A DNA stretch of 64,000 bases from JALYXV01 sp963733505 (GTDB taxonomy: Bacteria; Actinomycetota; Acidimicrobiia; Acidimicrobiales; Palsa-688). Location: contig CAVTDW010000017.1 in NCBI GenBank assembly GCA_963733505.1, positions 124,001 to 188,000 on the forward strand, given 5' to 3'. Position numbers and translations under genes: made by a program. Of the stretch, positions 15,098 to 24,314 are shown piece after piece; position 1 is the stretch's first letter; the number at the start of each line of letters is the position of its first letter. A model generated the notes under the pieces. The model worked only from the letters and a program-made list of their open reading frames with translations, did no database searches and was not told where the DNA came from.

Positions 15098-15490
15098 GTG
15101 GACCAGGTGAGCGAAGGAACCGAGTCGACGCTGTACGAGCGCGTCGGCGCGACGCCGTGGTTCACCGAATTGGTCGAACGGTTCTACCGGGGCGTCGAGT
15201 CCGATCCCGTCCTGCGGCCGCTGTATCCCGACGACCTCGACGGTCCCCGCGAGCGGCTGACTGGCTTCTTGATCCAGTACTGGGGGGGACCCGCCGACTA
15301 CAGCGCCAAACGAGGCCATCCGCGCCTTCGCATGCGCCATTTTCCCTTTGCCATCGGTCCCGCCGAACGTGATGCGTGGTACCGGCTCATGGCGGAGTCG
15401 GTCAGGCAAGGCGGGGCGACGCCCGACGACGAGGCCCAACTGCTGGCCTATTTCGAGTACACGACCAACTTCCTGGTCAACCAGGCCTGA
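15098..15490 (+). CDS. glbO: Group II truncated haemoglobin (GlbO type)
   Basis: A 130-residue 2-on-2 globin. RLTGFLIQYWGGPADYSAKRGHPRLRMRHFPFAIG carries the group II signature in overlapping pieces: the Tyr/Trp-Gly-Gly region, the conserved RGHP and the proximal His of RMRH. The C-terminal YFEYTTNFLVN is also typical. GTG start. Family knowledge: GlbO binds O2 and NO and can take part in NO or peroxide chemistry. It lies 60 bases upstream of a GAF-ANTAR protein on the same strand, so a redox- or gas-responsive context is possible but not shown. Confidence 0.92.
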   Translation: MDQVSEGTESTLYERVGATPWFTELVERFYRGVESDPVLRPLYPDDLDGPRERLTGFLIQYWGGPADYSAKRGHPRLRMRHFPFAIGPAERDAWYRLMAESVRQGGATPDDEAQLLAYFEYTTNFLVNQA

Positions 15491-15549
15491 CGATCGCTCG
15501 AACGGGCAGACCGGATCGCCCCGGGAGACCGTCGCCGTAGGATGGCGGC

Positions 15550-16275
15550 ATGCCTGATGGGCGGGGCGACGTCGAGCTGGCCGAGACCTTCGCCGAGGTA
15601 GCAAGGACCCTGCTGCAAGAAGACAATGTCCATGCCATCTTGGAGCGAATCTGCGTGCTTGCGGCCGAGGTCGTCAGGGGCTGCGAAGCCGCGGGGATCT
15701 CGATCGTCGAAGGCAACAGGATCACGTCGTTGTCGAGGTCCGACGATGTCTCTCGCGTTGTCGATCGCATCCAATCCGAAACGCAGGAGGGTCCCTGTGT
15801 GGATGCGATCAAGGAACATGAGGTCTTCATGACCGGTGGCCTTTCCGAGGAGCTCCGGTGGCCCAACTTCGCGCCCCGGGCCCACGCGGAGACGGGCATC
15901 GAGAGTGTCCTGTCGCTGCGGCTCTTCGACCGCGAGGAGACGATGGGGGCCTTGAACCTCTACAGCTCCCAACCGTTTGCATTCGACGAGCAGGACGTTG
16001 CGGTGGGGTCGGTTTTCGCGGCACATGCGGCGGTCGCGCTCGCCGGAGCCAAGCGTGGAGCCGATCTCGAGGCCAAGGCCACGACCCGAGACGTGATCGG
16101 CATGGCCAAGGGCATCATCATGGCTCGCCAGAACATCTCCGACGACGAGGCGTTTGCCGTCCTTCGTCGGGCCTCGCAGCGGATGAACGTGAAGCTCCGG
16201 GAAGTGGCGACACGAGTCGTCCACCCCGAGCCCGAGGAGGTCGTGGGTTCGGGGGGCGAGCCTCAGATGCGTTAG
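15550..16275 (+). CDS. GAF-ANTAR antitermination regulator
   Basis: A 241-residue protein. A GAF sensor domain (about 10-165; VVRGCEAAGISIVEGNRI, QEGPCVDAI, VLSLRLF) is followed by an ANTAR RNA-binding domain (about 170-225; RDVIGMAKGIIMARQNISDDEAF..LRRASQRMNVKLREVA). ANTAR dimers bind tandem hexaloop hairpins in nascent RNA and block terminators. No histidine kinase is adjacent. A TAGGAT hexamer centred about ten bases before the ATG could serve as the -10 box of a leaderless transcript. The target RNAs and the GAF ligand are unknown. Confidence 0.9.
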   Translation: MPDGRGDVELAETFAEVARTLLQEDNVHAILERICVLAAEVVRGCEAAGISIVEGNRITSLSRSDDVSRVVDRIQSETQEGPCVDAIKEHEVFMTGGLSEELRWPNFAPRAHAETGIESVLSLRLFDREETMGALNLYSSQPFAFDEQDVAVGSVFAAHAAVALAGAKRGADLEAKATTRDVIGMAKGIIMARQNISDDEAFAVLRRASQRMNVKLREVATRVVHPEPEEVVGSGGEPQMR

Positions 16276-16320
16276 TCGGTGGGCGACGGGCGCCGGGAGC
16301 TGACCGGTAGCGTCGTTGGC

Positions 16321-17253
16321 GTGGCGGAAACGGGCGTGCCCGAGGTTGCCGACGACGCAGCCCTGTATGCCGTCGTGCCCGACCAGTTCGTCGCCGCTCG
16401 TGATGCCCTGGTTCGGCGCCTTCGGGCTGGAGGCGACAAGGCCGAAGCGGCGCGAGTCGCCAAGTTGCGCCGGCCGCCGCCGACCACGTGGGCGCTCAAC
16501 CAGGTGGCCCGCCACGCACCGGCATTGATCGACGATTTGCTCGGCGCGGGCGCAGTCCTGCGATCGGCTATGGAGAGGGCGCTGCGAGGTGATGCCTCGG
16601 AGTTGCGCCAGGCTCGAGCCGAGGAGCGCTCTGCGGTGGACGCGATCGTCGACGATGCCCGTCGCCGGCTCGAAGACGCTGGCCACGCACCGACTGATGC
16701 CATGAACCAACGCATGGCGGCCACCCTGCGGGCGGCGATCGTGGACGACTCGGTGGCGGACCTCCTGCAGCGGGGCATGCTCGATCGCGATCAGGACGCC
16801 CCAGGCTTCGGCATGGACTCGCTCGCGGCGCCGCTGCGTCTGGTGCCGCCCGCGCCGGCGGTCAAGGGCGCGGCCGTGCAAGGCGAGGGCGACGAAGGCT
16901 CCGATGGGGACGATCGGGCCGCGGGCGAAACCGCGGCCGAAACCGCGGCGAAACCGGGCGACGGGGCCGATGACGCCGGCGCAGCCAAGGCGGCGCAGGC
17001 CGACATGGCGCGTCGCCGCCAAGCGGCGGTGGCGGAGGCGGATCGTCTGGCCGCCGAAGCGCGGTCCCTGGAGGCCGAGGCCGATCGTCTCGAAGGGGAG
17101 GCAGACCGCGTGGCGAACGAGGCCAGGGCGGCCAGAGACCAAGCCGACGAGGCCCGCACCCGGGCCGATGCCGCCCGCCAGGCGGCCGACGCCCAGCGTG
17201 GCGTGGCGGATCAACTGTCAGCCGCCAGCAGGTCGAGCGCCGCCGCCAAGTGA
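16321..17253 (+). CDS. Actinobacterial conserved protein with C-terminal coiled coil
   Basis: About 310 residues from GTG 16321 (GTG 16279 is an alternative). The N-terminal region, ALYAVVPDQFVAARDALVRRL..AARVAKLRRPPPTTWALNQVARH, is a pattern I know from hypothetical proteins widespread in actinobacteria. After an acidic/Ala-rich linker, the last 90 residues form a continuous charged Ala-rich coiled coil with repeated EADRL/EARAARDQADEA heptads. Function unknown; the shape suggests a scaffold or polymer-associated protein. It converges with the FtsX gene. Confidence 0.75.
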   Translation: MAETGVPEVADDAALYAVVPDQFVAARDALVRRLRAGGDKAEAARVAKLRRPPPTTWALNQVARHAPALIDDLLGAGAVLRSAMERALRGDASELRQARAEERSAVDAIVDDARRRLEDAGHAPTDAMNQRMAATLRAAIVDDSVADLLQRGMLDRDQDAPGFGMDSLAAPLRLVPPAPAVKGAAVQGEGDEGSDGDDRAAGETAAETAAKPGDGADDAGAAKAAQADMARRRQAAVAEADRLAAEARSLEAEADRLEGEADRVANEARAARDQADEARTRADAARQAADAQRGVADQLSAASRSSAAAK

Positions 17254-17311
17254 CTCGAGGCGCCCAGTGAAAACAGAACTGAAACCGCTCTCTGCGAAGT
17301 GCGACGGCTGG

Positions 17312-19993
17312 CTACAGGTCGCGAATCGTCTCGACGATGGGACGTCGGGTCGCCCGTACGGTTACCTCGGCCGCCGCGGCGGCCGCCACCACGGACAGGA
17401 CTCCCATCACGGCTAGGTAGCCCCACGGGAGGGTCAACCCGCTGGGCGCCGGGTCGAATACCCCGGTCAGGATCTTCACCAGCATTTGGGTCAGGCCCCA
17501 CCCAGCCAGTGCGCCGAGCACCAAGCCGACGAGGGTGATGATCGCCGCCTCGACTCGGACAAACGCCGCCACCTGGCGCGGTCGGGCGCCCAGCGCCCGA
17601 GCGATCGCAAAGCCCCGGCGCCGCTCGTGGAGCCCAAGCCCGAGGACCAAGCCGGTCGCGGCCACCGCCAGCAACAGGGCGAACCCGAGTTCGACGCGGG
17701 TGAGGCCCGACAGGTCGACGGCCGTCAGCGACGATCCGACCTGGCGGCGGCTCGTTACGAGATCGGTCACCACAGCGCCAGAAGCGGAACCGACGCGAGC
17801 CCGGACCGCGATCGGCCACCGCGACTCGCGACGCGGTCCCGGTGGTGAGCAGGAAGGTGTTGTTGGCCGGCTGCCCGGTGGCGGCCGTCCGCGCCGCGAC
17901 ATAGTCGGCGTTGGCGACCAGAAAGCTGTCACGGGGGGCGGTCGGGAACTCCTTGGCGACGCCCAGATAGTGGAACGTGACCTCGGTCAGCTGCCCGCTG
18001 GCGGCGTCGCGCAGCCGGAGTCGGAGCTGGTCGCCAATGTTCAGCTGGAAGTCCTTCACCGTCTCGGCGCTCACGAGGATGCCGTCGGGCTGGCGGGCTA
18101 GCTGTCCCATTAGCTGCCGGCGCGTCCCGCCCCGGAAATACGTGTCCTGCAACGTCGCCCCGGCCACGACTGTTGGGGCGCGGACGCCGAACAGGTCCTG
18201 CAGGTCAGCGCCGACATACGCAAAACGGTGCGCCATTGGCTCGACGTGACGGACCCCGGCAATGGCGGCCAGGGCAGCAGGCAGACCGGCTGGCGGACCA
18301 GAGGTGCCCGGGTACGAGACGGTGACATCCGCTCCATTGCTGAGCACCGCGTCGACCCCCGCCTGATGGTGGTAGGTGCTGTTGAAGACCGCGGTCGACG
18401 CTGCGAACGCCACGGTCAGGGCGATCAGCGCGACCGGCCGCGACAGTCGGCGCCGTTGACGCGACAAGCTGGCGGCGATGGTGGCCGACAAGTTTCCTGC
18501 GACCGGCTGGGCGGCGGCGGCCACCAACCGGCGTCCAGGCCCGAACAATGCGTCGGCGATCCGCCAGGCCAGGAGGCCGCAGCCGGCCCAGAACAACAGC
18601 GGGCCGGACAGAGCCCAGTAGTTGACCGACAGCGTGGGGAGGCCCTCGGGCACCAGGACGATCCGGTAGCCCGCTCGGCTCGTGAGCCAGAAGATCACGC
18701 CTGACGCGCCCGAGCAGCCAGAGGTCGAGCAAACCGCGCATCCAACGCGACCGGTCCCGCCGCCCGAGCGGCTGACGAGCGGCCGCCACCGTGACTCGGC
18801 GGGCGTCGCGCCAGGCCGGGACGACGATCGCCCAGGCGGCGATCACCACGCCGACCAGCGCCGAAGCCAGCGCCCACGCGATGCCTGACAATCGTCGACG
18901 CACCGAAGGTGGCCGAACCGAACGACGTGCGGCCGACGACCGCAGCCGCGCCCAGCCCGCCGCCGCGCCGACCACTGCGACCGCGGCCGCCTCTGCCGCC
19001 GCGATGGCGACCATGGTGCGCACGGTTGCGCCCCGCACCCGCAGCAGTGCCATCTCCCGGCGCCGCCGGTCCGCCGCCGCGGCGGACACCGTCGCGGTCA
19101 ACAGCCCGGCCAGGGCCACGCCGGGCAGCCCGAGCAAGATGAACAGAACCTGGGCGTACAGCGAATCCCCTCGTGCCCCGTCGAGGGCGGCGGCCAGGTT
19201 GTTGGCGACTGTCGCCCCGCCCGCCGGCGCTCGCTTCGAGGTTGCGGGCCGCCCCGCTGACCTGATTGAAGGCGGCCGAAGGATCGCGGGGCAGGTGGTG
19301 ATCCAGCCGGGCGTGAACCTGGAAGCGCACAAGGTCGGGCCGCGATGCCGCCAGCGTGTCGAACGTGGCGTGCCAGCGCTGCGCCGGGAGGACGATGACG
19401 TTGTCGGGCGGCGCCGAGGCCGAAGCGCCGGCGGCTGCGCCGACGGCCTGGAACAGTGAGTCGGCCTGGGGCAGGTCGACCACCCCGTCGACGCGAACCG
19501 TGACCGCGTCCAGACCGGCGCGGCCGATGCTGACCGTATCGCCCGGTCCCGCGTGCAGGTTTGCCGCGGTCTGCTGGGCCAGCAGCACCCCGGTAGCGTC
19601 GCCGACGAGTACCCGCAGCTCACCGGGAAATGCGGCGCCGTAGCCGAGCGGGACGCCGACCACGACGCCGGGTCCGGTGGCCTGGATGGTGCTTCCCGTG
19701 GCCGCCCGCAGCCCGGTGGTGGTACCGAAGTCGACTGGGAGGGCCGCCTCTACCCGCGGCGCGGCGGCCGCGGCGGCCAGAACCGTTCCTGGATCGACGC
19801 CCTGGTGCGCCTCGATCTGCCAGTCGACTGCGACCTGCCGGGTGGCGGTGGTGGTCATCGTGGCCAGGGCGCCGGACAAGAAGGTGGCGATCGATGCCAA
19901 CAGTGCCACCGCCACTGCCACGCCGGCCGCCGACCCGGCCAACCGGCCCGGGCGACGGCGGACCAAACCGGCCAACCAGGCGCCGGCGCTCAT
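17312..19993 (-). CDS. Large FtsX-like ABC transporter permease, frameshifted
   Basis: About 890 residues when three single-base surpluses are ignored (near 19235, 18705 and 17815). The reading passes through four frames: VRRRPGRLAGSAAGVAVAVA (first helix), a large extracytoplasmic domain, an FtsX helix trio around LFILLGLPGVALAGLLTATV..RRREMALLRVRGAT, a linker, a second extracytoplasmic domain (VEPMAHRFAYVGADLQDLF), and a last FtsX trio RRGFAIARALGARPRQVAAF..LVGLVLGALAGWGL. This is the duplicated FtsX topology of MacB/LolE-like or peptide-export permeases. The start ATG overlaps the stop of ATPase 2 (ATGA). It is the last gene of a four-gene operon. Confidence 0.85.
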
Positions 19994-20674
19994 CGGGCCA
20001 CCCCTTGGGCCACGCCCGGGCGGCCGTCGACCATGTGCCATTGGATTTCCAGTTGCGCTGCCACCCATGGGTCGTGGGTCGTGACCAGGAGCCCGGCGTT
20101 CGACTCATGAGCCCGCTCGGTCAGCAGGGCGACCACGATGGCGGCGCTGGCGTGGTCCAGCTGACCGGTCGGCTCGTCGGCGAGGATGAGGCGAGGGCGG
20201 GTCACGAGCGCGCGGGCAACGGCCACCCGCTGGGCCTGGCCACCCGAGATTTCGCCCGGCACCTTGTCCGCTAGGTCGCCAAGGTCGAACTCGCTCGAGC
20301 ATCGCCACGGCGGCGGTGCGGGCGGAGGAGCCCGGCTGGCCAGCAAGGACGAGGGGAAAAGCCACGTTCTCTGCGATGTCGAGGTCGGGCAGGAGGCTTG
20401 GGCCCTGGAATACCAGTCCGAGCGACCCGGCTGGCAGTCGGGCTGGTAATCCTCCCAAACCGGGCCAGCGAATCACGCCGCTCGTCGGCGTATCGAGGCC
20501 CGCCAACAGATGGACGAACGTCGACTTGCCGGACCCCGACGGGCCCACCAACGCGATCTGCTGTCCGGCCAGGATCCGGCAACTCGTGCCGTGGACGGCT
20601 ACGACCGCCGACGGACCTCGCCCATAGGTGCGGGAAATGCCTTCGGCGACGACGAGTGTCGAGTCATCCGTCAC
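19990..20674 (-). CDS. ABC transporter ATPase (LolD/MacB class), second copy, frameshifted
   Basis: About 228 residues. Frame one contains Walker A GPSGSGKST and the Q-loop region LGLVFQGPSLLPDLDI; the second frame contains ISGGQAQRVAVARAL, Walker B LILADEPTGQLD and the His-loop LVTTHDPW. A surplus base near 20290 (between AVAMLER and EFDLGDLADKVP) separates them. The GTG start overlaps the stop of ATPase 1 and the stop overlaps the permease ATG. Together the two ATPases probably form the nucleotide-binding heterodimer driving the FtsX permease. Confidence 0.85.
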
Positions 20675-21366
20675 GCGACCACCCGCCCGTCGGCCAGGGT
20701 GATGACCCGGTCGGCGGTCGCGGCCACCGCCGGGCTGTGCGTCGCCACCACCAAAGCCAGGCCGCGGGTCACCTCGGTCCGCAGGAGCTCGAGCAGCTGG
20801 GCCTCGGTGGCCCGGTCGATCTCCGCTGTCGGTTCGTCGCCCAGTAGGACGGGGGGCCGGTTCACCAGCGCCACCGCCAGACCGGCGCGTACCGCCTCGC
20901 CTCCCGAGAGCTGGGCGGGAAAGGCGTCCGCCCGGCCCGCCAGCCCGACCCGAGCTAACAGGAGGTCGATGTCGGAACGGTCCAGGTCCGAATGGTCGAT
21001 GGCGGGGCCGGAACCATGGCCGGCCAGACGCTGCGCCTGGCGCAAGTTGGCCCGCAGCGTTAGGTGTTCGATGAGGTTGGCCGACTGGAGGACGATCCCG
21101 AGATGGGTGGCCCGCAGCCGAGCTCGTTCCCGTTCCGGACGCCGGCTCATCACCCGGCCGGCCACCTTGACCACGCCACCGTCGGGGTCGTCCAACCCCG
21201 CGAGACACGCGAGCAACGTCGTTTTTCCCGACCCTGAGGGACCCACGACGGCGACGAACTCGCCCGCCGACGCTGCTAGGGATACCCCTCGAAGCGCCAT
21301 GACTTCGTCGTCGCCGGCGTGGAAGAACCGGTACAACTCGGTTGCTTCGACGACAGCCGAGGTCAC
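20671..21366 (-). CDS. ABC transporter ATPase (LolD/MacB class), first copy
   Basis: A 231-residue ATPase with Walker A GPSGSGKTT, Q-loop LGIVLQSANLIEHLTL, signature LSGGEAVRAGLA, Walker B VLLGDEPTAEID and His-loop ATHSPAVA. The signature has Glu-Ala-Val where Gln-Arg-Val is usual and the Walker B has GDEP, so it may be the less active half of the pair. GTG 21366 overlaps the lipoprotein stop by four bases. ATPase 1, ATPase 2 and the permease are linked by successive overlaps, so equimolar production is likely. Confidence 0.9.
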   Translation of the reverse strand: MTSAVVEATELYRFFHAGDDEVMALRGVSLAASAGEFVAVVGPSGSGKTTLLACLAGLDDPDGGVVKVAGRVMSRRPERERARLRATHLGIVLQSANLIEHLTLRANLRQAQRLAGHGSGPAIDHSDLDRSDIDLLLARVGLAGRADAFPAQLSGGEAVRAGLAVALVNRPPVLLGDEPTAEIDRATEAQLLELLRTEVTRGLALVVATHSPAVAATADRVITLADGRVVA

Positions 21367-22076
21367 GAGCCCCAGGCGAACGAGTCCGTGACGGTCCGCC
21401 ACGGGTCGACATTGTCCGAGCCCTTGGGCGATGCCACCGTGATCGTGACCAGCTTCCCGGCCTGCCAGAACTCGTAGCGCTCGACGTCTTGGAGAAGGAT
21501 CTTGCCGGTCACGGAATCGGCGGACGAGTCGGCGCGATAGGTGATCAGCACCGCGCGGCCCCCTTTTCGCGTCACCTGGGTGACGTTCCCCGCCTGGAAG
21601 CACGCGGTCGAGGCGGCCAGCGCCGGCATATCGGAGGCTTGCGCCGAAGCCGCGGTCGGGGCCGTGGGCGCGGGAGTCATCTCGACTCGTATCGAGTTGA
21701 ACTTATCGGTGAAGCTGACGACGTTGCCCGACTGGGCCTGGGCCCAACCCTCGGGGTAGTCGAGGTGATAGCCGTCGCTCGAGTGATAGGTGACGAACTT
21801 CTGGGTGTCGGGGATGTCGCCGGGGACGAGAACATCGCCGCTTCCACCGCCGCTCGCACCGGCGGTCGTCGATCGGCACGCCAGCGAGACCGCAGTGGTC
21901 GCGGTCGTGGCCGACGGGGTGACGGCCGTTGACGGCCGCGTGGACGACGTGGTGGCCGCCCTCGGTTTCGATGCCGCGTTCGATCCGGATCCCCCGCTGC
22001 ATGCCGCGGCCACGGCCATCATCAAAAACAGGAGGGCGCCAGTCGTTCGCGTCCCGGGTCTGCGCGCGTCGGTCAC
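21363..22076 (-). CDS. Lipoprotein with PsbP/LpqN-like domain
   Basis: About 237 residues from GTG 22076; a TTG at 22106 would add ten. A hydrophobic signal ends in a lipobox, MAVAAAC, so the mature protein should be lipid-anchored at the outer face of the membrane. A Thr/Ser/Ala-rich spacer follows, then a compact domain: TYHSSDGYHLDYPEGWAQ, VVSFTDKFNSIRVEM and the C-terminal YEFWQAGKLVTITVASPKG, the layout of PsbP/Mog1-like lipoproteins. Two cysteines may pair. It is the first gene of the operon with two ATPases and an FtsX permease, and is divergent from a two-component system. Confidence 0.8.
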   Translation of the reverse strand: MTDARRPGTRTTGALLFLMMAVAAACSGGSGSNAASKPRAATTSSTRPSTAVTPSATTATTAVSLACRSTTAGASGGGSGDVLVPGDIPDTQKFVTYHSSDGYHLDYPEGWAQAQSGNVVSFTDKFNSIRVEMTPAPTAPTAASAQASDMPALAASTACFQAGNVTQVTRKGGRAVLITYRADSSADSVTGKILLQDVERYEFWQAGKLVTITVASPKGSDNVDPWRTVTDSFAWGS

Positions 22077-22149
22077 GAATACCGAAGCTACGAGGGCCCG
22101 GTTCAACCGAGGCCCGGGGGTCGGTAATCGCCGGGTAAAGCGTGCCCGT

Positions 22150-22177
22150 CACCAGCGCCCGCACGCCAGGGCTGGTG
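22150..22177. promoter_or_regulatory. Inverted repeat in the lipoprotein/response-regulator divergent region
   Basis: Seven-base arms CACCAGC and GCTGGTG with a 14-base gap lie between the divergent lipoprotein and response-regulator genes. TAACAT at 22189-22194 is a plausible -10 box for the regulator, which would give a leaderless message at GTG 22203. The repeat is a candidate binding site for the adjacent response regulator. Confidence 0.3.
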
Positions 22178-22193
22178 CGATTCGACCGTAACA

Positions 22194-22931
22194 TTGCAAC
22201 CGGTGCTGGGCTCGTCGCTGCTCGTAGTCGAAGACGACGAGGCGATCGGGCGATCGCTCGTGCTGGCGTTGACCGGTCAGGGTGCAACCGTGGACTGGGC
22301 CCGCACCGGTATAGACGCATTGCGATTGGTCGGCGCCGGCACCGACCTGGTCTTGCTCGACCTCGGCCTGCCCGATATGGACGGCGTCGAAGTGTGCCGG
22401 CGCCTTCGGGGGCGGTACCCGCCCCTCGAGATTCTGGTGGTGACGGCCCGAAGTGAAGAGATCGACGTCGTCGTTGGCCTGGATGCCGGTGCCGACGACT
22501 ACCTCGTGAAGCCGTTCCGGCTGGCCGAGCTGCTGGCTCGGATCCGGGCCCGGCTGCGCCGCCAGGGAACCGGCGAGCGTGATGCGGTCGACATTGCGAC
22601 CCGGCGGGGACTGCTGCACCTGGACCTGGCCGCCCGGCGCTGTGCCGTCGCGGGTGACGAGGTCAACCTGCGAACCCGAGAGTTCGACTTGCTGGCGGTC
22701 CTCGCGCTTGACGCCGGTCGGGTCGTCTCGCGCCGACGGCTCCTCGCGGAAGTTTGGGATCAGCATTTCGACAGCACGACCAAAACGCTGGACATGCACG
22801 TCTCGGCGTTGCGGCGCAAGCTTGATGGCGGCGAGGCGCCCGCTGCGCCCAGCTTGATCACCACGGTCCGCAGCGTTGGATACCGGCTGGAGCAGCAGAG
22901 CGATGGGAGCACGCAGACCGATGGGAGCTGA
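22194..22931 (+). CDS. OmpR/PhoB-family response regulator
   Basis: A 245-residue two-domain regulator. Receiver domain: acidic pocket VVEDDEA, phospho-acceptor Asp in LVLLDLGLPDMDG, and the conserved Lys of DDYLVKPF. The C-terminal winged helix (about 135-230) has LRTREFDLLAVLALDAGRVV, LLAEVW and the recognition/wing TLDMHVSALRRKLDG..TVRSVGYRL. TTG 22194 is the furthest start; GTG 22203 is at least as likely. It precedes its kinase by 22 bases and is divergent from the lipoprotein-ABC operon, the usual arrangement for a system controlling a neighbouring transporter. Confidence 0.92.
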   Translation: MQPVLGSSLLVVEDDEAIGRSLVLALTGQGATVDWARTGIDALRLVGAGTDLVLLDLGLPDMDGVEVCRRLRGRYPPLEILVVTARSEEIDVVVGLDAGADDYLVKPFRLAELLARIRARLRRQGTGERDAVDIATRRGLLHLDLAARRCAVAGDEVNLRTREFDLLAVLALDAGRVVSRRRLLAEVWDQHFDSTTKTLDMHVSALRRKLDGGEAPAAPSLITTVRSVGYRLEQQSDGSTQTDGS

Positions 22932-22952
22932 GGCCGTGGGAAAGGGCTGCGG

Positions 22953-24293
22953 TTGAGACGTCGCATCCTGGTCGCCACGTTGCTGATCACCACCGCCACC
23001 CTGCTGGTGTTCGGGATTCCGCTGGCGTGGGCGCTCGGCCGGGTCTACCGCAGCCACGAACTGAGCCGGCTCCAGCAGGCTGCGATCCTGGCCGCCGCGG
23101 TGGTACCGGCCGAGGGTTTGCACGGGTCCGATCCCATCGAACCTCCGGCAGTGGCAGCCGGTGTCCACGTGGCGTACTACGACGACCGCGGGGTGCTGGT
23201 AGCTGGCGCCGGTCCCGCCGGGGCTGACGCCCAGGCCCGTTCGGCGCTGCGGGGCGACCCGGCACAGGGCACAAGCGGTACCCGGCTCGTGTCAGCCCAT
23301 CCGATCACGGTGAACGAGGCGACCGTTGGGACCGTGGAGGCATCATCCTCCCTTGCGGCGCTGGCATGGCGCACCTTGCGGGCGCGAATGGAGATGCTGG
23401 CCTTGGGTCTTTTGGCACTCGGCGCCGCGACGGGGTTCGCCTTGTGGCAGGCCCGCCGGTTGGCCCAGCCGGTGGACGACCTGATCGCGGCCGCGGGCCG
23501 GTTGGGAGAGGGTGACTTCACCGTGTCTGCCCGGCCATCGGGCGTGGCGGAGGTCGACCGGGCGGAGGCGGTTCTGGCGTCGACATCATGGCGGTTGCAG
23601 GCGTTGGTAGCCCAGGAGCGGGCATTCACGGGCCATGCGTCGCATCAGTTGCGAACCCCGCTGACGGCGCTTCGGCTCTCGCTGGACAACGCCCTACTGA
23701 CCCCTGGTGTCGACGTCGAACAAGCCCTGCGCGACGCGGTCACCGAAGTCGACCGTATGCAAGACACCCTCGACCAGTTGTTCCTGCTGGCCCGCAGTGG
23801 TACCACTTCGGCCCCGGCCTTGGCCGGTCGCACCGTCGCCGTCGGCGACGTCCTGGGCGACCTCCAACGGCGGTGGCATCCGATCCTGGCGGAGCGGGGG
23901 CGCCGGTTGGAGGTGCGCCATCAGGGGTCGGTCGCGGACAGGCGCGGTCCAGCCACGTTGGGCCAGATTCTCGACATCTTGGTGGACAACGCCACGACGC
24001 ACGGAGGGGGGTCCGTCGAGGTCGCGGCCAGTATCGTTTCGGGTGGAATCAGCATCGGGGTCCACGACGAGGGCGACGGGATGATTCAGATCCCCACGTT
24101 GGCTCCGGCGGAGCTGCGCACGACGTCGGGATCGAGCGCCGAGTCAATGGAGGGGGGACGGGGCGGCGCCAATGGAGACGACAGTCACGGACTCGGCCTG
24201 CGATTGGCCCAATCGCTCGCCGAGGCGGCAGGTGGTCGGCTGGTGCTCAAGTCGTCCGGCCCGGGTCCGCTCGTCGCGGTGATCCTTCCCTAA
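22953..24293 (+). CDS. Membrane sensor histidine kinase
   Basis: A 446-residue kinase with TTG start. One helix at residues about 5-28, an extracytoplasmic sensor of about 110 residues, a second helix (MLALGLLALGAATGFALW), a HAMP segment (RLAQPVDDLIAAAGRLGEGD), the H-box FTGHASHQLRTPLTALRL with the phospho-acceptor His, the N-box ILDILVDNATTHGG, and G-boxes HDEGDGM and GLGLRLAQSLAEAAGG. It belongs with the upstream response regulator. The signal is unknown; location suggests an envelope or antimicrobial cue handled by the divergent ABC operon. Confidence 0.92.
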   Translation: MRRRILVATLLITTATLLVFGIPLAWALGRVYRSHELSRLQQAAILAAAVVPAEGLHGSDPIEPPAVAAGVHVAYYDDRGVLVAGAGPAGADAQARSALRGDPAQGTSGTRLVSAHPITVNEATVGTVEASSSLAALAWRTLRARMEMLALGLLALGAATGFALWQARRLAQPVDDLIAAAGRLGEGDFTVSARPSGVAEVDRAEAVLASTSWRLQALVAQERAFTGHASHQLRTPLTALRLSLDNALLTPGVDVEQALRDAVTEVDRMQDTLDQLFLLARSGTTSAPALAGRTVAVGDVLGDLQRRWHPILAERGRRLEVRHQGSVADRRGPATLGQILDILVDNATTHGGGSVEVAASIVSGGISIGVHDEGDGMIQIPTLAPAELRTTSGSSAESMEGGRGGANGDDSHGLGLRLAQSLAEAAGGRLVLKSSGPGPLVAVILP

Positions 24294-24314
24294 CGAGGAA
24301 CTGGGGAGGCCCCG

